Shown in pieces: positions 29,229 to 41,654 of a stretch of DNA of 64,000 bases. The stretch comes from Rhizophagus irregularis (lineage: Eukaryota > Glomeromycota > Glomeromycetes > Glomerales > Glomeraceae), in NCBI RefSeq assembly GCF_026210795.1, contig NC_089442.1:62001-126000 (forward strand), given 5' to 3'. Position 1 is the stretch's first letter, and every line of letters starts with the position of its first letter. The notes beneath the pieces are model-generated. The model saw only the letters and a list, made by a program, of their open reading frames with translations, searched no databases and was not told the DNA's origin. The translations under genes and the position numbers were made by a program.

Positions 29229-30774
29229 ATGGCACAACCACCTACTATTTTAGCATTTTTATCTGCAACTGGAACTCTCCCGATCTTAACATATTGTGCT
29301 GCTAGCATCTTGATGACAGTTACGAACAAATATGTTTTGTCTGGTTATGATTTTAATATGAATTTTTTACTGTTAGGAATACAGGTTTATATTAACTTAT
29401 TCTATTATTAATAATTTTCAATTTGTTATTTGGTCTTGGCATTTGTTGTATTAATTTTACTAAACATTGTATCTTATTAATTTACTTAGTCAATAGTATG
29501 TGTGGTTTTATTAAGAGCTTTTAAAATGCTGAATCTTGTTTCATTTCGAGAATTTGATTTAGCATTGTCACGAAAATGTAAGTACCGTTATAACTTTTAT
29601 AATTTAATTTGCATTATTTCAATATTAACGTGATTAGATCATGTTTAATAGGGTTTCCTATTGCAATGTTACTTGTTGCTATGATTTATACGGGAAGCAA
29701 AAGGTAATACTTTTTTTTAAAAAAAAAAAGGAAAAAAAATTTGTAATTTGTAAAAACTAATTTTTTTATTTATTTTATTTGTTTAAATAGTTTACAATAT
29801 CTTTCAATTCCTGTATACACAATATTTAAAAATCTAACAATCATTTTAATAGCATATGGAGAAGTTATTTGGTTTGATTGTAGTATATCAAGATTGACAA
29901 TGACAAGTTTTTTGTTGATGGTTTTCTCATCTATTATAGCGGCATTATCGGATAGTTCCAGTGCGGTTGTAAAATCTTCTAGCATCACATTTGATATAGG
30001 ATATTTGTGGATGGCATTTAATTGTATTTCCTCTGCTGCATTCGTTTTAACAATGAGGAGACGTATTAGATCAACTAATTTTAAAGATTTCGATACTGTA
30101 TATTACAATAATTTATTATCAATACCTTTATTAATGACAATGAGTCTCATGGTCGAAGATTGGAGTGAAAAAAATTTCGAAAAAAATTTGTAAGCGAAAA
30201 TCACATTTTTCCTTCTTAATTAGTCATTTATTATATTTACTTATTATTATTTTCTTTCTTTAAGGCCTGAGGATATACGTACCACGCTCATTACGGCCAT
30301 ATTATTCTCAGGAATATCGGCATTTGGTATTTCATACACATCAGCTTGGTGTGTCAGAGTAACTTCGAGTACAACATATAGTATGGTTGGAGCATTAAAT
30401 AAATTGCCTGTAGCTGCAAGTGGAATGATTTTTTTTGGAGATCCAATCACAACAGGAAATGTTTCTGCCATATTTGTTGGTAAATATCATTTATTTTTTC
30501 TTCCTTTTTTTTTATAATTACATTGTCAACTATTATTAATTTTCGTCAATTATTTATTTCAGGATTTGTTGCCGGAATTCTATATTCAATTGCAAAAACA
30601 GAACAACAAAAACCTATAAAACCATCTGTATATATTCCAATATCTAATAAAGAATTGCCACAAACAACAACGAATGATAACAATACGACTGAAATTCAAT
30701 CAAATCTTCTTAATAATGACGATGATCACAGAGTAATTAAAATTGAAGACAACAATCTATCAGAAAAAATGTAA
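29229..30774 (+). CDS. VRG4: GDP-mannose transporter of the Golgi, six exons
   Basis: Exons 29229-29384, 29490-29577, 29652-29703, 29791-30189, 30265-30479 and 30563-30774 join to 373 residues. About ten hydrophobic segments fit the drug/metabolite transporter fold of nucleotide-sugar transporters. The motif GALNKLP (exon 5) is the GALNK signature known to bind GDP-mannose in yeast Vrg4, and [13 protein letters not shown] in exon 4 matches the family's FKNLTxIxIAYGE. The protein exchanges GDP-mannose for GMP to supply mannosylation in the Golgi lumen. The C-terminal tail (Asn/Asp-rich, cytosolic) is long and variable. It converges on the TBCE gene with 282 bp between the stops. Confidence 0.95.
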
Positions 30775-31056
30775 TATGTTCAATGATTTTTTATTTATTA
30801 TTTAATTTTATATTTTGAAGGAATTATAGAATCATGTTTTATAGAAAGAGTATAATCCTTTTTTTTTTTGTAAGAATCATTAATCGATTAAATGTATTAA
30901 TATTAATTTAAACCCAATATCTTTATATTCAATTAATTTACTATAAAGTACATACAGAATAATTTATTTCTTTATGATAAATAAATATTTCTAATTGTTA
31001 ATTCACACAAAAAAAAACAAAATTAATCAAAATAATAAATATAATAAAGTTCAACT

Positions 31057-33458
31057 TCAGTTTGATAAAACAATAATTTCATCGCCTGACGAAATATCAT
31101 AATACGATAGCTGCCTCAAATCATCATCCAACTCTAATTTAGATTGTTCGTTCTAAAATATAAAAAAAAATTAGAAAAAATTGTATTAATTTCATCATCA
31201 ACTTTATAATATCTTACTTGAAAATTAATTATAACATATAACTTTTGTTGAGATGATGGGACTTTAAATAATTTTTGAAGTAAATTCCTTAAATTTCGGA
31301 TTTCCATTGTTCCCAATAGTTTTTTTGATAATTTTTTTATTGGTTCTTCTTCTAATCTATTTCTATGACTTATGGTTATTTCTACATGAGAAACGAAAAT
31401 ATAAAAACATCATATTAATAAAAAAACACGCAAAAAAACTAAATGTTGCATAAAATACAAACCTAATAATCTATCCTTGAGAACACTACTTGAGGCTTTC
31501 TGGCTAAATTCGTCAGCTACTGGCGTACCATGTATTTCACATAATTCTTTGAATCTTGGATGATTTTTCTCTACCTCTTCAAGTGGTTTCATATCTTTTA
31601 CACATAATCCGAGATAAAATCTTTCTGCATTTATTCTGTCTCCTAAAGAAATCTATGTTTAAAAAAAGAGTTATTAGTATTTTAATGTTAGACAATGATA
31701 GAACGAGTACCAAAATACTTATATAACTTACAATACTGCCATTCAATGTTGTTAATCCTTTGATTCGACCAATTATTGATATATGGGCCTCTTCCATTTT
31801 TTCTTCTATTGTTTTTAGAAAAGAATAAAATCATTTAATAATACAATTACTAAAATATAAATATACAAATCCAATTACAGACTATTTGTATCTTTAATAA
31901 AGGGATTCTTCTTGATTCTCAATTCATGCAGAGAAGGAAATTTGTTAAGTTCATCAACACTTTTCCAGTCATCAATCTTATTCTCACTAATATTCAAATA
32001 TCGTAATTTTGAAAAAGCATCACCATTTTCACTTGGATAATATATCCGATCAATTGCATTATTGTTAACAAAAAGAATTTCTAAACTTATTATCGAAACG
32101 ATAAATTGATGATTAGAAAATATAAATATAAATTAATATTATGCTGCTGAAACTTTGTATTACCTTGGCAACTCTGAAAATCTTGCAATTTCATCAAAAC
32201 TAGATATTAAATTGGACTCGAGATTGATAATTTTTAATTTTGTAAAACCCTTGATTTTACTAGCATTTTTGAGGGTTTCTTTATCGTTCTCATCAATATC
32301 CTCGGAAAGCTTAATATTATTGAATCCTAACTGCAAATTTTCTAAACTTGGAAAATTTGGTTCAAGTAATTCTATCTAATTTTAATATACTGTTAAAAAT
32401 AATAAAGATTGAGTTAACGAACCAAATAATTGAATAAAGCAAACCTGCTTCCAAGAAACTTTGGTATAATTAAGTGAAAGACTTTTTAGGTTTGCAAACG
32501 CATTTGGGAAGCTAGGCGAAATTTCCAAAACTTGAAATCGATTATAACTGTGAAACAAAAAAATTTATTATATATAAACTTTGAGTAACTCGTCTTATTT
32601 CTAACCTTACTTCAAACGTAAAACTTCCAATTTCTCGAGTTGCCCACAAATGTTAGCAACTGTTTCCCAATCTGATAATAAATTCTTTGACAAATTCAAG
32701 TCTATAATATCTGAAATAATTTTTTTTTTTGTTAAGAAGACTGGAAAATGCAATAGAACTTCAATTTCTAATTACTCACTTGGACATGTTTTTTTGATTT
32801 CGCCCGGTTTCCCAGCTGATGATACTTGCTCAAAGGAAAGTCCAACCTCGGTTAATCTATCCAATTGTCTTTTTAAATCATAAATAATAATATTATTAAT
32901 AAAAATTATTAAGAATGAATAAATATATTTTAAGGAATATTTACATACTTTTGTTTTTGCCGAATTTTATCCCATCCTAATGCTTCGACTTCTAAACTTG
33001 TACCTGCCCAATGAAGCACGTCCAAATCCTTTTGTTCGTCGGATGTTTCATCATTTCTTTGATACTTTGTCGCATTTTCTTCTACATCAATATATCTTTC
33101 GATAACAGCAGCAACAAAACTTCGACCAGTATTTATCTTTGAAGAGTAACGAATAAAGGAACCACTATTAGGCACACTGTAGAAAAAAAAACATTAATTA
33201 TCATGAATATGTAAATTTAATTTAATCAGGCATTTATTTATAGCAGACTAACCTACAAGTAAAATAACGAACACCCTCGTGGAAACCATCATGTTTCCCT
33301 CTTGATATATTGTCCCACTCTAATCCAATCCATTCCCCCTTTGTTGGCGGAACTGCACCAACATATCGAACGGTTGCTAATTGATTCTCAACCTGCACAC
33401 GTTTATTTAAAAGACTTTCTAGGGCTATCGCGTCCTTGTTGTCAGGTATTGGACCCAT
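31057..33458 (-). CDS. TBCE: Tubulin-specific chaperone E (CAP-Gly, LRR, ubiquitin-like)
   Basis: Eleven exons on the minus strand (33458-33253, 33176-32949, 32868-32780, 32710-32611, 32547-32445, 32375-32164, 32085-31883, 31805-31732, 31652-31463, 31381-31218, 31152-31057) give 554 residues with frames closing throughout. The order is an N-terminal CAP-Gly domain (GEWIGLEWD, GKHDGFHEGVRYFTC), leucine-rich repeats (LEVLRLKYN, LPSLEILFVNNNAI, LRYLNISENKI) and a C-terminal ubiquitin-like domain (KLYVIINFQ, DDDLRQLSYYDI). This is the cofactor E layout; it acts with cofactors C, D and Arl2 in making and disassembling alpha/beta-tubulin dimers. The exon 7 donor is GTCTGT, weaker than the others, so that junction is the least certain. 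It shares a 246-bp divergent promoter with EMC10. Confidence 0.93.
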
Positions 33459-33607
33459 ACTGTGATAACAAAAATCTAATTATCTGTTGAATTACCAGCT
33501 AGACATTAATTTAACTTATTAAATGATAATATTAAAATTTTGAATTACAAAATTAATTCCTTCAAAAAAAAAAGAACGAAAAATAGATCATTATATAGTA
33601 ACCGCCG

Positions 33608-33623
33608 CACGTGAAATCACGTG
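33608..33623. promoter_or_regulatory. Two CACGTG boxes in the TBCE/EMC10 divergent promoter
   Basis: The palindrome CACGTG occurs at 33608-33613 and 33618-33623, 10 bp apart and each followed by AAA. It sits in the 246-bp gap between the divergent starts of TBCE (33458, minus) and EMC10 (33705, plus). CACGTG is the classic bHLH E-box; one helical turn of spacing would place both sites on the same face of the DNA. Confidence 0.45.
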
Positions 33624-33704
33624 AAAGACTCCGATTTGCAAGCTGCGCCATTTCATAAATGTCTGAAAAATCTTACAATCACATTTACTTCGAATTATTT
33701 AATT

Positions 33705-34699
33705 ATGATAAGTCTTGTTCGTTGTGTTTTTGTTTTAGCGTTATTGTTCGGGTTTTTAAACGGAACTTACTTGGCGCTAGAGTATGAAAACTTCGCTACA
33801 GTCTATCATAAGCTTCCTCACCACACTGAATATTCAAAACGTGGAGAAGTTGCTGTAACAGCTTCTCGTGCAAGATACTCAGAGTCTGAAGATGCGTTAT
33901 CGAGCTTTGATATATCAAAAAATTTAGAGGAAAACGAATTGTATCTTGTTAAAATAGTTAATAATGAAAATCCGAATTATGTCACTAAATTTTTCACCAA
34001 ATCGGTTTGTTAATTAAATTTAAATCTGTTTTTGAATGAAAAATAGAAGAATATATATATTTAATTTATTTTCGTTTCACTTTTAGTGCTTGTTAAAATC
34101 TTCAAATTTTGAGGATGAGATAATAATTCATCTAGACAAAAATGATAAATTATTTCATTTTGATTATTACACAAGTAGTGACCAATGCAATAACACAATT
34201 GATCCGGTAATTAAATTATAATCTAAGGCTGCAACCTTTTCTGTTTATTAATTTATCTAATTCCTTAACTTGTTAGCATACTGGAGTTCTTAAAACTACT
34301 GTTCAAACCATCAAAGCAGTAAAGGGTGTTGCGTGAGTAATGTTATGTTTCACTATATTAATATAAAGTTATTAAGTTAAATTCTCACATATTTCTTCTA
34401 TTAAATAAAAAAAATTCTCAAAGTCCAAAGTTAAATAAAGCAGTGCCTTTGAGAGAAGATGGTACTGTAGAAAAACCACCCGAAGAAAAAAGCTTTTTGC
34501 AAAAATACTGGCAAGTGGATTTACTTGAATTTAATTATATTTCTATGAAACAATTAAATTAATTTTCCATTACATTAATAGGTGGTATTTCATACCTCTT
34601 ATTATAATATTATTAACTGGAGGCCCACCTGAAGAATCTCAGCAGGGTGGACAGCAACAGCAACAGCGAGGTGGACAGGCAGTGAGACCTGCTCGTTAA
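33705..34699 (+). CDS. EMC10: ER membrane protein complex subunit 10
   Basis: Exons 33705-34004, 34087-34206, 34277-34332, 34424-34510 and 34582-34699 give 226 residues. The start at 33705 (not the in-frame ATG at 33621) places a signal peptide, MISLVRCVFVLALLFGFLNG, at the N terminus. A lumenal beta domain follows with a Cys pair (KSCLLKSS, SSDQCNN), then a single transmembrane helix near the end (KYWWYFIPLLIILLTGG) and a Gln/Gly-rich tail ending PAR. EMC inserts and folds membrane proteins at the ER. The fourth intron opens with GCAAGT instead of GT; using it is the only way to restore KYWWY across the junction. The tRNA-Ala gene begins 296 bp after the stop. Confidence 0.9.
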
Positions 34700-34995
34700 T
34701 AATTTTTTGAAATTAAATTTAAATTAATAATAAATAAGAAATCTAATACAACTGATATTGAGAAATTTATAAAAAAAAAATATCCTACTCGTCCTTCTTG
34801 TTATAATGAATTGCATTGATTTTGGATTAAAAAATTTTTACCAATAAACTTACATTTATAACGTACAGTTAATTGCATCAGTATTTATTCATGTATATGA
34901 CTCTCATCCTGTGATATTAAAATTTCTAATTTTGAACTTAATGTTAGAAAATTATTTTTTATTAAAAACATTATTTGGTTTCACAGTCAGAGTTT

Positions 34996-35080
34996 GGGGG
35001 TCTAGCTCATATGGTAGAGCGCTCGCTTCGCATCGCCGCGTGAATGCGAGAGGCACTGGGATCGATACCCAGGTCCTCCA
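34996..35080 (+). tRNA. tRNA-Ala, anticodon CGC, with 12-nt intron
   Basis: The cloverleaf reads GGGGGTC acceptor strand, D arm TAGCTCATATGGTAGAGC, anticodon stem CTCGC/GCGAG around TTCGCAT, T arm CTGGGATCGATACCCAG and 3' GTCCTCCA with discriminator A. The anticodon loop gives CGC at positions 34-36, decoding GCG alanine. A 12-nt intron (TCGCCGCGTGAA) lies directly after the base 3' of the anticodon, the standard nuclear tRNA intron site. One T-T mismatch and one G-T pair lie in the acceptor stem. TTTT at 35081 is a Pol III terminator. The gene ends 107 bp before the SAC1 start codon. Confidence 0.95.
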
Positions 35081-35187
35081 TTTTCGATAAATTTTTTTTT
35101 TTTATGCATTACAACCTATAAATTTTTCACTAAATTTCGACTAATAACTTGTAATATATTTCACTTTTATAAAATAAAACATATACA

Positions 35188-38100
35188 ATGGTGCACGAAT
35201 CTTTAAGATTGTGAGTATTATCTTAACAACAGTTTGATAGATCGTGTATTGTAGGGTTGCATTACGCGAAAACAAGGCTTTCAGCCTTCCAACTAGACGA
35301 AAATAACATCACTTATTTCATCACAGATACGCTACCAACGACTCGTATACCTTAGTACCCTATTACCTTGACCCGAATAAAGCAGCTCAGACTTTAGTTA
35401 TAAACAGAGATTCTGGTGAATGCTTGTTGGACAGTGCTAGTAAGCTTTACTTTGTTGTACGAATAAATTTTTTCTTTTTGAAAATACTTACTCTTAAACT
35501 TTGTTAATTGAGCAAAGTTCCCGATCCGACCGCACACACTGAGTCTTTAACAGTATATGGAGTTTTCGGTATTATTAATTTGTTAGCAGGTATAAGGAAA
35601 ATTACATCTCAGAATTTGATCAAATCGTTTGAATTATAGATCAATTAATTATCTGATAAATTTTAAATAGGCGGATATCTTATAGTGATTACCGGACGAG
35701 AACGTATTGGAAGGTTAGGTATACACGATATTTTCCAGGCAAATCAATTTAGAATTCTTCCATTCGCGAAAAATAATAATGGTTTATCAGAAGCACAGGT
35801 ATAGTTAGTGATCACGCTTGAATAATATTTAAAATTGATTGATTTTAAAAATATCTTTAATTAGGCACATGATGAACAACATTATTTGTCACTTGTGGAA
35901 AGTCTTCTTAAATCTGGAACATATTACTTTTCCTACACTTATGATCTAACTCATACTTTGCAAAGGCAAGCACAATTGACATCTGGACCTCTATGGCAGA
36001 GAGTACGCAAAATCTCATTTTTATTTAAAAGAACGTTAAATATCGACATAGTTTACAATGATTTATCTTTTTATATAATATTAGGCCGATGACAGATTCT
36101 TTTGGAATCGTTATTTGCAATCAAAACTTATTGATGTCACTACTAGAAATCCTGACCAAGATGTAAGTATAAATTTTTTTTATGTATTCTATCGACATTA
36201 AATATTATTACTAACAATTATTTCGATGATTAATAGCTAAGCGATTTTATTCTTCCAGTGGTGTTTGGATGTATGATATAATTATTAGTAAATTTTTTAC
36301 TCAAAATTATTCAGAGTAACTAATCTTTTTCCTCGTTACAATAGTCGTTTCTATTGTTTTTACAAGAATCAAAAATAGGGACATGGTATTCTCTCTGATT
36401 TCACGCCGAAGCAGGTACCGTGCTGGCACGTACTAAATCTTTTTTTTTTTCTTTTAATTATTAAATTATGTTTATAGTGTAGAATTAATGTAATTAATGT
36501 TAAATCCTTATGTTTTCATTTCAGGAACGCGATATTTTTCACGCGGTATTGACGCAGAGGGGAATGTTTCTAATTTCAACGAGACTGAGCAAATTGTTTT
36601 ACTGGATCCCATTGAAGATGGTAATACATCCACCTTTTTTGAAGGTAAAATCAAGTTGTCTTATGTTCAAACACGTGGATCTATTCCCATTTATTGGGCC
36701 CAAGTCAATAATATCAAATATACACCGAAATTACAAATAATGGATTTACCCAATACGGTAATATATTCTATATTTTTCTGTTGTTGTCAATTTTCATAAT
36801 AAAATTAGTAAGTGCCAACATATTATTATTTTAGCTTGAAGCTTTTCATCGACATTTTGATGAACAAATCAGAACATATGGAAATCAATTATTAGTTAAT
36901 CTTGTTAATAAAAAAGGATATGAATTTCCTATGGGAGAATCGTATGAGAGGACTGTGAAACAGCTAAATGACCATAGAATACGATATTACCATTTTGATT
37001 TTCATCATGAATGTAGCAAAATGCGGTGGAATAGAATTCAGATTTTACTTGACACTATTGAAGAAGAATTAATACAACAAGGGTATATCAAAAATTTTCT
37101 AGATATATACTTTTAGCATATTAAAGATTTAATTTTTTTTTTTATTTTTCAAATTCATTTCAGGTATTTCTACGCTGATGATTCACGCATTATCAAATCT
37201 CAGACATCCGTAATTCGTACGAATTGCATGGATTGTCTTGACAGAACCAACGTTGTTCAGTCTAACTTTGCGAAATGGGTGTTGACACAACAATTACGTG
37301 AAGTGGGTGCACTTAGTAGCAAAGAACGAATTGATGAAATTGCAAGTTTCATGGATATATTTAGAAATGGTATTTAAAATTATTATTCGAAATTTATTTA
37401 TTGCAGTCATAATATGATATTTATATTATTTTATTTTTTTTCTTTTTTAATTGATAGTATGGGCTGATAACGCTGATGCTATTAGTTTTCCTTATTCTGG
37501 TACTGGTGCTCAAAAAACGGATTTTACCCGGTACGTTATTAATTTAATTACCGAATTTTCTTGCTATAATAAATATTAAATCATATTCTATTTTAGAACT
37601 GGTAATAGAACTAAAAAGGGAGTTGCTTCAGATTTACAAAGTTCTGTGACGCGTTATGTTCTTAATAATTTTATGGATGGTTCTCGACAGGTAAATTTTT
37701 CAATGTCGATTTGTAATTTAAATTTTAATACTTTTTAATTAATCAATACAATCAATACTTAAATGATTATAGGATGCATATGATTTGTTATTGGGTAATT
37801 ACGTAGTAAAACATGGGGCCGCATCACCATGGATCGATACTCGATCCATGCAAACGAAATTGGTAATTTGCAATAATTATGATTTTTGTGAAAGTGAATA
37901 ATTTAATAGTTTCTTAACAATACATTCTAAATCTTTATTTTTAGATTCCTCGAGTATTATTGGCGTGTTTGGTATTTTTGCTACTTTTATTCATTTTACC
38001 AGAAGGTATTAATCAATTCAAAAGCTTATCTTATATTACATTTCGAATGTTAACATTGTTTAACTTTCCTTTTAGGTTATAAATATTATGCTCGATCGTT

Positions 38101-38305
38101 GATGTTTATCGATTTAGTTATTATTATATTTATACTTCGATTTGTTGTGGAAAATGGTGGCGAATTTATAGATTGGCCTAAACTTGTTCCAAGAGATTAC
38201 CGATTTTATCAATCAAAATCTAGCACATCATCTTATAAACAAAAAACGGGGCGGATTAATGATTTAGAGTATGAAGAAAAAATTGAATTACAAAAATTGG
38301 AATAG
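35188..38305 (+). CDS. SAC1: SAC1-type phosphoinositide phosphatase, sixteen exons
   Basis: Sixteen exons (first 35188-35210, last 38076-38305) join into 633 residues with closed frames. The Sac domain covers most of the protein. The catalytic CX5R loop is in [15 protein letters not shown] (exon 11), and [17 protein letters not shown] and NFNETEQIV are conserved family motifs. Two hydrophobic helices near the C terminus ([16 protein letters not shown] and [16 protein letters not shown]) anchor it in the ER/Golgi membrane, followed by a cytosolic tail. It removes mainly PI4P and sets the PI4P gradient that drives lipid exchange and Golgi traffic. Intron 8 appears to begin with GC (GCACGT), since this keeps the conserved RAGTRYF. 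The first exon is only 23 nt. Confidence 0.95.
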
Positions 38306-38542
38306 AAGAAACTATTTATTCATGTTCTAAAATTAATTATTTTTTTTATATACTATACTATTTTCTTTATTATTTAAATTCAATAATAATTTACTAGAGT
38401 CTTTTTGATAGATTATTTTTCCTTGTATTTTTTAAAGGAATGTATTCAATAATAATTAATCTATTCATAAACATTGTGTTCAAATAATCAGTTACAACTT
38501 GCAAGATCCAATAATATAATAATATACCAATTTGCCCGTTGT

Positions 38543-39224
38543 TTAATGTCTTTTTTTATATTTATTAAATTTGCGCTTTTTAGGGTATGGGAAGTATTTT
38601 CTTCTACGCTCTTCATACATCTGTTTTTTATCGCTCATATAACGATGAGCAGAGTCAATTGTGCGCGATATGTCTTCAAGAAAGACATAGTCTAAAATAA
38701 ATAATTAATTTTAATTTCGGTTTGTTAAACTCAATAAGGAACTAATTAACACATAACATTTACCGCTCATTAAATTTTCATATCCATATTGTTCAAGTGG
38801 AACATATTTCACTTTCGATCTTATACCTTCACATGAATACTTTTCCTTATGTGATTTACAACATTTCAATGAACATGAGTGAAAATTGCACTTTGGGCAT
38901 TTGTATTTCCAAGCGTTGACGTTACAATTTTGACATTTGGTTGAATTGGAATGTTTTTCGGGTAAATTATTGTTTGTAGTTTTTCTTAAAGAATCTGATA
39001 AAGCAGCAGACGATACTTCTGAAAATATTTGGTCCTTTGGTTCTTCGACTTGAACTTAATAAAATAACAGGTAAGACATCCGAAGAAAATCATTTTTTTT
39101 TTTGAATTGTTAAATTACCTTTATTTTCAACTTGCCCTTCTGTTGATTCTACTTTTTCTTCATTAGTATCTTCATACTCTTGAAGAATTAATGCAAGAGG
39201 ATCGGTAAAGTTGTAGTAGTCCAT
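38543..39224 (-). CDS. BCD1: BCD1-like HIT zinc-finger protein, short form
   Basis: Three exons (39224-39119, 39054-38764, 38691-38543) give 181 residues. An acidic N-terminal stretch precedes a zf-HIT domain with the full Cys/His set: CQNC, CPKC, CSLKCC, SHKEKYSC. The next segment, GIRSKVKYVPLEQYGYENLM followed by SDYVFLEDISRTID, matches the region after the finger in Bcd1/ZNHIT6, the factor needed for box C/D snoRNP assembly. The protein ends in a basic tail (PYPKKRKFNKYKKRH) and lacks the C-terminal half present in yeast and animal Bcd1. It may be a minimal form or a second paralogue. Its stop lies 237 bp from that of SAC1 (convergent), and its start is 190 bp from the serine incorporator start (divergent). 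Confidence 0.85.
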
Positions 39225-39414
39225 ATTCTAAAAAATTATATTGCTTGATTATCTAGCTTCATGCATGGTAGATCATAAATAAGTTCCAAAAGTCTTGTTT
39301 ATTTTGCATATAAATTTTGCATATAAAATAAAGCAATTTTTTTTTCGGTTGATTTTTTCTTTCTTTTTTTTTGTCATTTAATTTTTCTGTATTTAGCTTT
39401 TATTTACCAAAATA

Positions 39415-41356
39415 ATGGGGCTTGCTTTTAGTTTCCTTGGTGCTCCTATTTCATGGGTTTCTTCAGCAGTTGTTTCTTGCTTCTCCGCAGCAGCTTGTAA
39501 TTTAGCTTGTAAATCATGTAATTGTAATAATTCAATAGCGACTAGGATAGGGTTTGCAGTGAGTAGTATTTAAAAATTAAAAATCACTAGTTATCCACCT
39601 AAACTAACTTATATTATCCTTATTTTTATTTTTAGATAATATTACTTTTGAACTCTATGGTAAAAGTTTAAGCAAATTTAACTTTGTATGTCATTTTACT
39701 ATTCTATATTCCTAATAAATTTATCTATAAAAAAAGCTTGCATGGATAATGTTATCAGATTGGGCTATAAAGCAGCTAGAGAAAATAACGTATGATTATT
39801 TACACCTGAATTGTCAAGAGGGAACCTGTTACGGAATCTTAGCCGTAAGCTTAATAATTATATTGAATTTTGTTATTTGATTTACTTCTTAACCTTGTTA
39901 ACCTTGTAATCTAAATTGATAGGTTCATCGTATTTGTTTTGCGTTGTCATTTTTTCATTTTATTCTGGGACTACTTGTAATTGGTGTAAAGGATACGCAT
40001 GATAATAGGGCTGCAATCCAGAATGGGTAATACTAGTAAATATGTTCATATTCTTTTGTTCTATAAAAAATTATTAATCGTTATTTTTAATTTCACATAG
40101 CTGGTGGGGAGTTAAGATAATTGGGTGGATTATCTTTGTTGTAGCTTCATTTTTCATTCCAAATCAGTTTTTCATGTTCTGGGGCAATTATATTGCCTTG
40201 ATAGGAGCAACACTATTTATTTTAATTGGATTAGTGCTCTTAGTAGATTTTGCTCATACATGGAGTGAAACTTGTATAGAAAAATGGGAAGAATCTGATG
40301 ATAATAAATGGAAATATCTTCTTATTGGGTCAACACTTGCCATGCTATTAACTTCAATTATACTTACAGGAATAATGTACAATTTTTTTGCTGGATCTGG
40401 ATGTGGTCTTAACCAATTTTTTATAACCTTTAATCTTATATTATGTATTATTGTGATATTCTTATGCATTACTCCAGTTGTGCAAGAAGCTAATCCTCGC
40501 TCAGGATTATCACAAGCTTCAATGGTGACTATTTATTGTACTTATATTATTTTAAGTGCAATCGCTAACGAGCCCGATGATAATATGTGCAACCCATTGA
40601 CAAGGAGCCGTGGCACGCGTACAACTACAATCGTTCTTGGAACTATACTTACATTCTTGGCGATTGCATATTCGACATCAAGAGCTGCAACTCAAAGTAA
40701 GATATTAATTGCTAAATATAATTTTCTGTTAGAAAGAATTTTTGTTGTAGAAGACTAACTTGCCTAACGATTTCCAATCGAATTCGCGTTCTGCGTCTTA
40801 TAACGCTATTGAGAGCGGGTAAGTATTTTTTATATTAAAATTGAAAACTTGTAAATTATTTATTACTGAAATATCTTAATTTTTTAGTATAATGCCAGCT
40901 TCAGCTTTAGATGACGACGATGATGGTCATGACGATGAAAAGAATGGGGTAGCTTATAATTATGGAGCCTTTCATTTCATATTTGCGGTCGCTTCCATGT
41001 ATGTCGCGATGCTTCTAACAAATTGGTAAGTATATCAAAAATTATTGGAATTTATTTGTTTTGTAATATTTATTGATTTGAATATAATTTCTTAATTTTA
41101 ATTATAGGAATAACATAAATACTACTGGATCTGAAGAGTTGGTTATCATTGGACAAAGTATTGTTGCTGTATGGGTAAAAGTTGTTTCCAGCTGGATCTG
41201 TTTATTATTATACACCTGGACACTTATTGGACCTGTTCTAATGCCAGAGAGATTTGAGGTAATTTAATTGGTAGATGATATAATATATACGGTGGATTAT
41301 ATATACTATTACTAAAATTTTTTTTACGTTTTATTTATCGATAGGATTTTTATTAA
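39415..41356 (+). CDS. TMS1: Serine incorporator (SERINC/TMS1 family)
   Basis: Exons 39415-39558, 39636-39659, 39737-39844, 39923-40026, 40101-40696, about 40751-40818, 40888-41025, 41108-41258 and 41345-41356. The N terminus [20 protein letters not shown] with the Cys-rich [16 protein letters not shown], the LEKITYDY segment, about ten transmembrane helices, an acidic loop ([15 protein letters not shown]) and the C-terminal [20 protein letters not shown] are all typical of the family. These proteins act in phosphatidylserine/sphingolipid handling or lipid scrambling in membranes. The junction between exons 5 and 6 is odd: donor GTAAGA at 40697 leaves one base, but the next exon's frame (AAG ACT AAC TTG after TTGTAG) needs none. 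It is a one-base lesion, an assembly error or a non-canonical acceptor. Confidence 0.9.
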
Positions 41357-41654
41357 AGAATGTTAGTACATGTTTTTATTATATAAATATCCTGAAATGT
41401 ACGATAGATAAAAGATTACAAATAGAAATAAAGATTTAAATATTATAAGAATTTATTTAAAAGAAATAGTAAGAGAAAATTAAATAATTGTTATCAGCTA
41501 TTCAGTCCCTTGCATGTTTCAAAGTTTCAAACAAAGGAGAAAAAAGAAGACAAGGATATGTAATTAAAACTAGTGAACGGAAGGTAGTATGATATTGCCC
41601 TGTTTATAAATCATAAAGTAATTTAATCAAAAACCATCGGACATATTTAATTAT

